From Pipra filicauda (taxonomy: Eukaryota > Chordata > Aves > Passeriformes > Pipridae), in the NCBI RefSeq assembly GCF_003945595.2, contig NW_024104532.1, positions 1,115,501-1,179,500 of the forward strand: a stretch of DNA of 64,000 nucleotides, given 5' to 3'. Under the pieces are notes generated by a model that worked only from the letters and a program-made list of their open reading frames with translations, was not told where the DNA came from and made no database searches. Positions 13,339 through 26,060 of the stretch are shown here, in pieces. Within the stretch, counting starts at the first letter, position 1; every line of letters begins with the position of its first letter. A program made the translations under genes and the position numbers.

Positions 13339-16300
13339 CCACACTGGTAACCACAATGTATATAGCCACACTGTAGGAACTGCACACCTGGATACAACCC
13401 AGGTCCTGAATTCAGCCCTGGGTTCTGGCAGCTGCCTTAGAGTGGGCCTTGGCCCATCTGTGCCCTGTATGCTTCCATAAATGCTCAGTTTTATCTATAT
13501 GGGATCAAACTGATTGTATGAAGAAGAGAGTAATTTGTCATTTACTTAGGCTTAGTTCCTCATCCCCACCATTAGTTCATGCCTAATCCTTTGCAAAAAA
13601 AACAACAAACTCTTACCGAAAACATTAAGGGCAATACTGCTAAAGAGATGAAAAACGGAACACTAAACCTCTCCTGGTACTTTCCTGTTCTTTCCTGCTT
13701 AGCATGTGACAAATTTTCTAAAACACCCACTAAATAGGTTGATTTTATGGGTTCTCAGTTGAACAGTAGGGCACCATTTAATCTCTCCATCCATTGGCAT
13801 TGTGCTGAACAGTGAGAGAGGACCAAGCAATGAATTTGTCAGAACATTTTGCAGAGCTCTGAGGTACACAGCATTCAAACAACATCACACCAGGAGTCTA
13901 AATCTATGAGTCTAGAGGTTACTTACAGATAGAAAGAATAAATCAAGCAATAGAGGATGCCTATAAAAAAAGGATGCTGCCTTTCAAATGAAGACACTTC
14001 AGAGTTCATCATAAACCTCTGACATATATTCAGTCACTCTGCTTGCTGTCACCGTCTGAAATATATTTCAAGGTGCCTGCATATTTTATGCTGTAACCTC
14101 TAATAAATACATGCACATTTTCAATGATGTTGCATCATACCTTGTGAGCTGATGTGACTTGAAAGGGAATCAGTGTCAGTGGAATGGGAGCTCTGCAGGC
14201 AAAGGTGCTCAGATACACACTAAAGGTGTTTCTCTGACTCACGCAGTATGTCTAAATGTCCCTGCAATACCAAAGAGAGTGTTGGTTTCATAAGCATCTC
14301 TTTGAGGAATATTTCCTCTAGCTGGATGCCAGTTCCCTAAGTGAAGCAAAGAACCTTCAATCTCCTCAGAGTCTGGCTTTCCTAGGCCAGGCTGTGGTAG
14401 GTTACAGCCCCGACTGACCTGCCAGTGGGACCGTTCTGCAATAAACAGTTCTACAGCAAAATAAATGCTTTTTTTGGTTTGAATTTCCAGGGGGAAAAAA
14501 ATATTGATATAAACAAAAGCAACATCTCTGGCTGAACTTTTACTTAGAGTGATGAATAGCAAAATTAGCCTTCAAGAGCCAGACTGAAATTTCAGCAGAG
14601 CCACTGAATACTTACATATAATGGTTGTCTTGCTCCTCAAATGGAGATTATGGCTCTCTTGAAAGAACAATTGCAAGACTTTTGTAGGACCAGTACTTAA
14701 AACTGACCATCCCTTAATTTTTAGTATTTGTCAGGAATTAATGATGTGGCATTGATTTATGGAGCTATCCAAGCCACTTCTGCAGAGCTTCTTTCTTTTC
14801 AGAGATAAGTATTCTGGGAAGCTGCTAGTATATGTGTTATCCATCAGGACCCGTCAGCCACTCTCCATATGGTTTGCTGCAGTCAGAAAAAACGCAAAAT
14901 TATTCTTAAAAGTATCATTTTCTACAGTTCAAGAAATGCATTTTCTGAAAGAGAGATTAACAGTGAAGTAGAGCAGGCAATAATTATTATTAGTCTGTAT
15001 TTCCAAAAGTAACTGAAGTCATTTGAGTACCTGAGAGATTTTTTTTTTTTAATGCTTGACTTTTCAGAGTAGGATGGTCCATACTGTATAAATATCAGGG
15101 GGTCACAGGCTGGTCATTTTTAAACAGAATGTTGGACAATTCTGGCATTTTCTACTTGATTAGAAAAAGAAAAATAGAGGAACCAAACTTAGAAAAAAGT
15201 AAAACAGCTGATGCTTTAAGTACTTGTGGTCACTATAAGAATGTGCAGACTTTGCAAATCTGACTCAACTGCTTGAAAAATGATGGGATCTGCTTTCAGT
15301 GAAAGGCTGAGGCATGGAGAAGAGACCGGGATAATCATTTATCCCATGAGAATAGTACAGTGTCTCCCGGTGGCGTGCCACTAAAATTTTTATAAAAGAC
15401 CATGTAATCTTGGCTTCAAGATATGTCAGCATTACCCTGTTTTTTTAACAGACCTATGCAAATATGCATAAGTTCTATATGTAGTAAGGGAGAAGTGATG
15501 CCTTGAACTTGTTCTTTGATGGGCTTATCTGCCTTCTTTTGGCATTAAAGTTACCATGATGCCAAAGTCTGAAGAATTTAGTTTATGTGAATTGGAGACT
15601 TTGGAGAGTGTACAAAGTGTATAGATGGGTAGATTCAGTGAATGTTAGAAGAGCTATTTTCCATTCCAAACCTGAATATACTGATGGAGATGGTGAAGCT
15701 GTTGTGTTTCTGAGTTATAACTTCGAGTGATCTCTTGGAGATGCTGGATTTGACCATGTGTAAATTCCATTCTCCTGTGATGTGGGAGGCCCTCATTACT
15801 GGGGGGTTAATGAAGCTCCATGTGACTGGGCAGGCAGAGCACCCATCACACCATGCTATTGAGCTCAGAAACACTCTGGCAGTTTTGCCATTAGCACAGC
15901 CCAGCTCTTCCTGCTAGTATAAGTATTCCTGAGCTGCTATTATATATATTCATCTATTATATATACTCAGGCCACCAGCATGTGTCTTTACGTTTTTTTT
16001 CTGAAATGGTGCTTTTTTTTTTTACCAAAATAGGAGAGTTTAGAGAATTATTTGAATTGTATTTCTGTTTCGCCGAGTGGGAGCTGGATGTCACAGTCCC
16101 AGGACAAGCTGCATTCCTCTCCCTGAGTCCATTCACCAGGTCCTTACCCTTTTGGAATGGGATGCCAAAGGTGTCCCATTTCCTCACTATGCCCTGTGAG
16201 ACCCCTTGCTGCACAGCACAGAGCAGTATAGAAATAAAAACACTGGCTTTGACACTGAAGGGGGACATCCCAGGTAATGGGCAGCTTTGCATGGGATGAT

Positions 16301-19300
16301 TTACCCTCCCACGTTGTGTGTTGCTCCAGGTAGAAACATTCCCCATGAACCAGCTGTGCAGGTCTGACTGAATTCAAGGACTGGATTTCTGTTCCTCGGC
16401 AGTAAGTGTTCACAGCACAAGTGTGACAGGCCCCAGTAGTAGCTTTGACATCTCCAGCAGCAGAAAGGACTGGTAAAATTGCCTCAGAAGAGCTCACAGT
16501 CTTACTTGCCAAGCCTAGTGCCTAAAGTGCAGCCTAGTTCGCTCTCTCAGTGGAAAGCAAATAGAAAAATCATTTTCGCAGTGCCCAGCAATGTTTATCT
16601 TCCAAGTTGGCTGGCCTGCAGTGACATTAGTGTCCCCAGAGCTTCTGAACTTAATCATTTCCAGTTGCTGCTTGCCTGCTTGAAGCAGACCTAGACCACC
16701 CTCCTCTGTGTTCCTCCTGCCAGTCACTATGGGAACAGCAATCAAAGCTCATATTTATGGCTCTGTAGATGTCCAAGGTCACGGAGCACAGGTCTAGTGG
16801 GAACAATTAAAACAGACCTGTCCAGTTACATCTCTTTAAGCTCTCCCCACATTACACCTCTAACTAGAGCAGTAAAGTTAAAGCAGCATGACTGGCAGGA
16901 TGTAGCTGCTTTATAGAAGATATCCTTTAGAGAGGTAAAGATACTCAGGATACTGTGGAAGCATACTAGGAGTGAAGTCAGCATCGCTGGGTAAAACCTG
17001 ACCCCAGGTTTGACTCCTCATTCCAGCTGGCAGAGCTGTGCCCTGCCACAGCCAGCCATACCCAGCAGCCTTGGGCAGAAATGCCCACTGGAGGAGCCCA
17101 TCTCTCTGCAGGCTGCAGGAAGGCAGCTCCTACCTCATCCACCATGGATGCTGCTGGGATGAAGTTGTTTGAACTCTTTTGAAGTGGCAGAATATGTTTA
17201 TTCTGGTTTGGGGGGTTGTGTGATTTTGGTGATTTTGCCCTGCGTGCTCCTTTACTGTCATCACCTATACACTAAAAATTGCAAATGTGCCTTTTTAGGG
17301 TAACAGCAAGTGTTGTTTATACCTGGTGACTTACTCTGCAGCAGAACACAGGGGAAAAAAAGAGGACCGCAGAAATAATTGAAATGAGATGGAGGGAAGA
17401 TCTGCAGTGAACTTAATATCTGAGGAACAGAGAAGTAATTCTTTGGCAATTTCCAGGTTTTGTAAGAGGCAGCTGTCTCTTCCTGTTTAAGCCAGGGTCA
17501 TGTTCTATTGAGTTCTATGTGATGGGACTCATGATCCCATTGTCCGTGTTTTATTGAGTCTAGGGATGAAATAGGTTCCTTCCCTTGAGTGTTAATGTGG
17601 TTTGTTACATAGGAATGAAAATCATTTAGGCCAGAAGATCCAGCAGCAGATACCACGAGAAGGTGAGAGTGAGTTACCTCCTTTATATGCAATGGGCACA
17701 GAAAGATGCAACACCAGAATTTTAGAAACAGGCCAGCAGGCACATAAATATCTTTACAAACCCCAGGCTTTTTTAATGGTCCTTTTATATTAAATATGGT
17801 TCTTTCCAATTCACTGCTAATTGAGTTTGGGTAACCAGGGTATGTTTGGCTGATGTTTTCTTACATAGGCTTAGTTCCAAAATGCTATGGATGAAACAAG
17901 TTCTTGCTGTGCATAATGCTGTGTAGACAAAGCTGTGTCCCAAGCAAACAAGAAAATCAAAGGGGGGCAGGCACCATGTGCTGAAATGGACTCTCTGGTG
18001 GTGTGCATCTGGGGCAGGGGCTGAGGCAGGAGAAAACCCAGGTGGACTCCCAGGCCACTGTCTCTCCACCACCTCAAAATTGCACTGAAGTACAAATATT
18101 CACTGCCACAAAACATTGGGATGCTGGAATGGTGCATGAACATGGGAATGTGTTTTAGAACAGCAACTGAAAAAATACTGCAGTTTCCATTTTGAAGCTT
18201 TAGTCTGGCAGGACTAAACAGTTCCCTGGCAGGTTGATGTACAGTCATGGCCTGGGGTTGTGGGTTCTTCACCTTTCACTCTTCAAGTTTGAATCCAACT
18301 TGAAAAGTTGAATTTTGATGTCTGGACAACCTTAAAGTCTGATTGTGAAAAATGAAAGAAAACATGGGAAACATCCGTATCATTAATACTGGAAATGGGG
18401 AACGGGAAGTAAACGACTTCACATGGCCCTCCCTACTGAGGAAATTTCCCTGAAGGAAATTTTCTGTTGTATTTCTCTGCTACAGATATGTAGATTTTCT
18501 GAGCTCTGTATGGTTGGCTTGATATTCAGTGTCAAAACGAGATCTGTTAGGCTGACTCATTGCTCTGTTTTATCCCAGCAGTGGCACTAGGTAACATTGG
18601 CAAGTGGGTGGTGGTACTGGTTGAACTGGAACATCCAGTGTTGAATGTGGCTCCTCAGTGTGGTGTGTGAGGGTGACTCAAATGTTCTCATTTCCTTGGG
18701 GCCACAGAGTGAGGACTGAATTCACTGTTCTGGAACTGGAATTAACCACTCCTGGCTGCTGGGACACAGGGGTGTTACAGGGAATGCTGAGACTTGTGTT
18801 CTCTGTACTAGGGGGTGACAGGCCAGCCTTGGCACGCAGCACTTCTCTGCTATGGGGAGCAGGTGACATTTGCAAACCTGGCAGGTTGGCAGATTTGAAT
18901 GGTAGAAATCAGGACATCTCACACACTCTGCTTCAAAGAACAGAAACACATTGGCATTTTAAAGAGCAGGGAAGACACACACTCCTGACTCCCTCCCTGC
19001 CCAATCGATGGTGGCTTTGGTTACTGACACAGAGGAAGGCCATGGTAGCAATTTTCACCAGAAAGGTTTTAGATGTGGTGGCCATCCATAGAAAATTGTC
19101 CAGACTCCACATGCACTGGAGAAACCTAAACAGAGTTAAGTTCTTGCCTCTTTTATTTTTCCTCCTGTTACCTACCAAGCAGACAACCAATAGTGTTAAC
19201 GTGACTGCTGAGACATACCACGAGGGTGCAGACAATTCAGAAAAAGCTAGGAATTCTAGGGAAAAAAATATACCTTGCAGCTTTGCCTTTATCACTTTGC

Positions 19301-22300
19301 TGTGTTGGGGAGAATTACTCTTCCTGGGCTGTGTTGAGCCATCCCCACCACTGCTACACTGCAACGAACCCAGGGACCACTGAATGCACTCACATGTGGT
19401 CAGAAAGGCTGTTCATCCTGTGGCTGGAAATTCAATTCCAGTACTTCAGACACAAAGTCAGTTCTTCTACCTGCCTGACTTTTTGAAATCAAAATAAAAT
19501 AGAGTAAAATGAAATGAAAATCCCAGACAAAAAACTGTTTCTAGGAAGGAGTTATACCACTGAGTGGTACAGAGGCATTTCTGACATCAGGGGTTTTTTT
19601 TAATCCATTTCATTTCACCTCCATTTGACCTCTTACATTAGTAACTAGAATTGTCTCTTTCTTACCTGCTAAAAAAACGTATGAGGGAGGTTATTACAGT
19701 CAAAACACAGATTTGCTCAAGGAAAGACGGAAGGAACCTTGTGGAAGTCAAGAAATGTTGAACATATTCTCACTTTACTGTGATTGGCCCAAGGAGCAGG
19801 AGAGCTGATTTCTATACCTTCAAACAAATAAGGTCAACCACCTACAGCATGGATGCCAGCAATAGCAGCAGGACACATATTGAATAGCATAAGGAGAGCC
19901 AAATGAGGGAATCAGAGCTTCCTGAGACACGCACCTGTGAGCAACAGGGTTTCAAAGCTCCCAGTTCTCACCAGGTGAACAGGACAGGAATGTTCCTCCC
20001 CTGAGTAAAGGTGGGTTCATGCCAATAGGGTCATCTCCCAGCATATGGTGAATTGTCAACACCAGGTTCAGTCTCTCTTGTAGTTATGGAAAACATCATC
20101 TAGCATATCTCTCTTGAAAGATTGCCAAACCTTACCTTAAAATGCACGTTTTACTCAGGAGTGATTATATGCAAAAGATAAACAGAAAACAGTTTTGTTT
20201 TTAGATGAAGATATATTGATGCTAAGAATTTGAAAATATCCTATTCCATGAATTAAAGTAGTCCCTTTGGAGATATCTCTATACTCTCTTTTTCAGCAAG
20301 TTGGGCTTTTTTTTTTTCCTGATCTCTTTCTCTCTCCACCCACCCACGCAATTCCTTTATTTTTTTCTCTGCACCATTTCCCAACCTATTTTCTTTTGGA
20401 TATTTGAAAGCAAGAAATTAGTTGAAAATCTCAAATAGCTGTAAGATTTTCATTTCTACACTATCAAAGAACTTTGAGTCTGACTTCTTCAAATACTCCT
20501 CCTCCCTCCCATCGCCCTTTCAAACTCCTCTATGCTGAAAAAGTAACAGTAACCAGTCACAAGGAGTAGCACTGGGCCCCTCTCACAGTCTCTGTCCTTG
20601 GTGGCCTTGCCCAGTCCTTGGCTTTGTCTTAATGTTACTCCAAAAGCAAGACTGTGAACAAATGGCCTGTAGGGTGAAACACATCCCTAACTCTGAGCAG
20701 GAGCCAGCACATTTGAAAAGAAGATGGTGCAGTATTGTTGCATGATAATGGGCTGGATTTGAGGGGTTTGGATCATTTCTGTGACCTTACACATGCAGAC
20801 ATATAACCATATTGCTGATATAAATTGTGACTGTGAAAGAGGCCACAACTTTCGCATATGCATCCCTCTACATTTACAGTTTATGCATATTTACCATTCC
20901 TTAAAGTATACTGGGGACATAAAATGGTACATCTTCTGCATAAGAATGAAAAATAACTGCAAACCTGTTATATGCTCTATATAGCTCTGATCAGAGGGGG
21001 AAAAATGACTACAGATTTGTGGTTGACAGGTTTCAGAAAAGGTTCAACAGAGTGTGAAAATTGACATTTAGCAAATAACAATTCAGCCTTCATTTTTTGT
21101 GAAGCTGCTTGAAATAAATGGCAGGTTTTAAACAAAATGTTTGGTCAGTTGTTATATTGGATGTTGCTTGTCTCATTACTGCAGTTAATTAAAAGGGGGG
21201 ACAGTAAGTCAAAGCCAGAGTCAATAAGTTTGTTAATAAAGATTTAATTTGGTGGAATCATTATAAATTGACTGTACAGTGAATGGATGTGCCACAGGAG
21301 TGTGAGTGTCTGAAGGTCTATAAATGGGTTTTCAGAAATAGCCATCAGGTTGTAGCCAATTTGTCATGCTAAATAAGCTCTTCAAATCCACTTAGGCAAG
21401 TGTGTACATGTTTCCGAAGGGTATCACCGCTGAGTATATGATGCATACAGACACACCTTTTTTTCCAGCGGGTTTTTAATTCTACCATTTCAAATCCTTT
21501 TTAGCTTTGTTATCTCTATATTTCTCATTGTAAGTGATTTACGATTAACTCCAGTCTTTTTAGAAGGAATAGAATAAATCATAGAAATCATCACTGCAGA
21601 TAGTGCTGTAAACTGAAACTGTGAGCTATCCATGTGAGATTTTAATCCACTTGATCCTTTTCCTTTATGGCTGACCAAACTGCAGGTAAAAATCCCATGA
21701 CAGACAAACTTCAAAAAGAATTTTAAAAGGAAAATCTAGACCAACATTTCTTCTCTTCATCAAGCAGTTCTGATGCAGAAGACTGCATGCAAAGTACTGA
21801 TGATAATGACTGCAATATTTGCATAGCACTGCACCCCTGCCAGTAATCTTCTCATTCGAGTATGCAGGGTTATCACAGGAAAGTGATTTCTCTTTCAGTG
21901 ATGACATGCTGGTCTGCTCCTCAGGATTATTTAACACCCTGAAAAACAGAAGAATAAGATAAAAAAATTACATCATTCTGCCTTCTTCCAAAGTAGAGCA
22001 GTAGATCAAACCATGAAGGTAGTGGAGAGTTGGTCCAAATTGACCCAGTGGTCAGCCACTGACTGCACATGACACTCACCCCAAGGTAGAGCACCATGTA
22101 ACGTCTCAGTTAATAAATACTGTATGGGTTAATACAGCAAGTTTTAGCTGACTCAAGTATCCATCTTTACATTGGGTTTTATAATTTTAGGCCAACACAG
22201 GTGGCTTTTGTCCTCCTGCCACCACCCAGAAGCCAGTATAAACTTCAGGAAAAAGCCGATTTAAGACTGAACTGTTCCCTGCAGGACAGCATTGCTCTCC

Positions 22301-25300
22301 CTGCTCCAGTGGCTCAGGGTTACCTTGAGATTTGGTGGCCCTACAGACCTCCCTTGGGTTGTGTTATTCTCCTCCATGTTCATGATGGTAGCACTTCATT
22401 AGCAAATGGTGTCAGTGGCCCCGAGGAAGAGCTGCAACACTTGATTTCTATTTCTTCTTCTCCTCCTTGGCACGGTGACAGTGCATCAAGATAATACCCA
22501 ATCTTAGCGGCCTCTCCTGTAATTCTGCTTGAAAGGGTTTCTTCCAATTTATACCTTTTAATTAGAAGCTTTCAGCCTATAATTAAAAACTTACACCAGC
22601 CCAACCTCTGCTTCTTAAAAAATGCATTTGTGGTTTAGGCAATTATGGTAACATGAAAAGTAATTATTTGCCACTACACGCGAAATGAACGTGGTCATTA
22701 ATGCACCCAACAGGAGGAGGATTTTATTTTGTCTCTATTTATTTTAATTTATTGCAATAAGTCACATAACGAAGTATATCAGACAAGCAAAAGAATAGGT
22801 GGTTTAGGTAGTAGATCAGGCGTGTCTTACTCCAGGTCTGTTTGTTTGCCATGCTGGAGTGTAGGGAAGCTGTGGTTGGTGGGATCAGAGGCAGAACCAC
22901 TCTGCAGCCCCAAGCTCTCTGTTTAGCCATGAGGGAATTTCCAGACCATTACTTAAGCAATTTTGACCCAGACTATGTAACTTGTGACAGGAGACATTTA
23001 GTGGTGAGGTTTTTGTAATAAAATTAATTACTGGCTTTTAAGTGCCAGCCAGTGGCATCGATAGCAGCACTAAGCTGGAGTTCAGCCTGCTCTGTGATAA
23101 TGTCATTTACTGTCCCACTTCTGACCATGCCAAGAGAGGGGGCATCTGTCCTTTGGTTTCCTCCAGCCAGAGCTTACTTTGCTCCTATGTAGTGTCTCAT
23201 ATGGCTGTTTACTGTCAGAGATCATCCTGGAATGGTTTGGGTTAGAAGGGAAGTTGAGGCTGAAAGATGGAGCACCACAGATGGAGCATCCCGTAGCCAG
23301 CTCACTGCTCAGGTGTCTCAGGCACAGTAGGGTTTTGGAGCAAGACCAATCTACTCACAATGCACCAGGTCTGAGGAGAGTGAAGTTGCAGTCATCTCTA
23401 CACTTGAAATAGGAATCATGCTTTTAGCATCCCTGAATCCCTGCCCTGGGCACTTAAACACATTATCTTCTTTAACCACATGTGTATTTGCCACACATAG
23501 TGTTCAACTATCTCCCAATTTCTATGATAATTTCCTTCCTTGATTTATAAGCAACAGAATTTTTTAATTATGCAGATGATTTTAATTTTCTCAGCCATAG
23601 CTTCACTTTGTTAAACATTAATCTTGTACCTTTTTCTTAGACAGTCTCTGCCCTTCATCAGTCCTCCAGTTCATAATGAAACTAGATCTCAATAGTATTA
23701 CAGAGTCATTTTTTCTCCCTAGATTAATTTAATATCTTCTGTTTGATCTCAAACAAACATTTAGGACAACTTTACCAAATTACCTCATGTTCAGTAATTC
23801 CCTTGCTATAGCATGGTAGGCAATCAATTGTATTTTGACTTTTCTGTGTTTTCCTAGTTTTGGTGCTTTTTAGTGCTCTGAATAAGCTCAGCTAGTGCAA
23901 AGGGTGCTGGAAGTCTACAACGGGATTTGCAGTGTGGTGGGAGGAACCATATGTTGAATCTTTTCCTCTTGCTGAGGAATGGCATTTTTGTGGAGGTAAA
24001 GTGAGAGCTGGTTCCCACCTGCTTGGTACTGCAAGCCAGTACCATACCTACAAACTCCTCTGGTTCCTCATGTATCTAGACCCTCTCAAGGGTAATTCAT
24101 ATTACTTTCTCAATTCCTTTGTAACCTTGTTTTGACTAAGCTTTGTATAAAATCTCTTCAGCATCTGTGCTGCCCAAATACAGTGAAGAAAAGTCGTTGC
24201 ACCCCTTGCCATTTGAACCAGACTTATCTCTAGCTCAATTAGAAAACTGTGATTTCCAATAAAGCATCATTAGACCTCTGCACCTGTCAGCTCTCTAACA
24301 CATTTAACTGCATTTTACTTAGGAATTAACCATCATTTGTGGATGATAGCTGAAAGAATTTTCATTCATTGTTCACAATTGGGAATTATGTGAGGCTTTG
24401 GACCCCCAGCCATAACAATCTGTTTCAGAGTATGGCTGCATGGGAATTGTCACTTATTAGATTTGCAGAATAAACACTGGAAACTGAATGGTGATACACA
24501 GTGTCAAACTAACCAGTATTTACAGCAATAGGCAGGATTTACAATTGGATGACATGATAATATATTCTTGTTTACTTCTGTAATTAATGTTCCTAAAAAA
24601 AATACCCTGGAAAGCTTCCATAAGCAAGATTTATTTCTGTTGATTGAGACTGTAATCAGATGTCCCTATTCAAACAGTAATTGGCGTGCTTCATTAACAT
24701 GTAATTGAAAACAAGATTTATGTCAATGCTAAGCAGTAAATAACAGGGATATGTATTTTCTTATTAGTGATGGTCTCTTCTGTAAGCTCTCAGAGTACTT
24801 GCTGCTTTTGTATTGTGCCATTTAGGTCATATTTTCTCAAAATCATGGTGTCTCAGAAAAAGACATTGAGCATTTTAACCTCTCTTTCTGATGTACCAAG
24901 GCCAACTCTATTTTTTCTCTTTCCTGTTTTATATTAGACTCACTGTTCTTGCCATATTTTAGTCTCTGTTGTTGTCATGAAATGGCAGTACCAGTAGGAA
25001 GAAAACCTAGTGATGAAGGGCAGAGCTCAGGACAGAGCCTTTTGGTCTTTGGGAGGTGACAAGACTTTGCTTGAACTTATCTTCAGCTGAGGTTTTTACC
25101 AGGTGAGTCCAGGCTCAACCTGTTGTTCCGCCTCCCAAACTTTTTTCTGTTCCAATACAAGCAAAGGTAAGATAAATTGGAAAAAAAAAAAGGGTTTAAA
25201 AGCATTTCAGAAAAAGAAACTAAGCATGCTTTCTTTGCAATTCAGTAAAACCTAATTAACTTACAGTTAATAGTGAGAAAAGCATTGTGTTTTTTCCCTA

Positions 25301-25917
25301 TGAGTAGACATATATAAGATAACACACAAATAACGAAGTCAGAAGTGTAAGTCACTGTGAGTGGCTGATCCCATTGATTTCATTGAAACAAGGGAGTTAA
25401 ATCTGAAAACAAATTTCAACCCGAGATACTGGTTCATTACCAGCAAATTGATGAAGCTCCATGTTTACTTGCCAACGTAATTTACCAATTGTATGAGATG
25501 TAAGCAGGCACAGTGGTAACACTGGTTAATTTTATGCTCAATGTGAATCTTATAGCTGGTCAGATGGATACCATAAGAAATAATTAGAGTCATTAGAAGT
25601 AATGGGCTACAGCTGCAGTAATACATGCTCTATTCTCAGTCCAGAGGTTTCTAAGCAAAATTAAATTAGCTCCTGTTACCACACTGTTGTATCATATGCT
25701 CCTCACCTCCTGAGTGTAAATTTCTCTACCCATTTCCATACTGCAAGCAATGTTTGTGCCCCATACAGAAAAATCCCCCAGTGAGCTCAAGAAATCCTGA
25801 ACACACTAACTGCTTTCACATGTTGAGGATCTTCTCCCTCCTCTCCTGCAGCCTTTGGTACAGTTTGCAACTCCAGTTTGCATCAATGCTGGACTTGGGC
25901 AAATTTTTCCCCCTGAA

Positions 25918-26060
25918 GTATTTGCAATATAAATATTTGCAATATAAATTTTATATTATATTTTATATATATAATATTTTATATTATAATTATAATTATA
26001 TTTTATGTTTTATATTTGCAATATAAATATAAAATAAAATTTATTTGCAATAAATTTTAC
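25918..26060. repeat. AT-rich simple repeat with recurring TATTTGCAATATAAA motif
   Basis: The stretch is nearly pure A/T. The motif ATTTGCAATATAAAT occurs twice in tandem at its left edge and again near 26012. A shortened ATTTGCAATAAA follows at about 26043. Runs of TATA and ATTATA fill the middle. This looks like a low-complexity expansion that carried a GCAAT core along with it. No function is implied. Confidence 0.85.

Noticed and set aside
18658..19383. 241-codon open frame on the + strand inside the large SGCD intron
   Set aside because: It shows no domain, repeat or family resemblance, its composition matches the intron, and the opposite strand is open over much of the same stretch. 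A frame of this length is plausible by chance in 64 kb.
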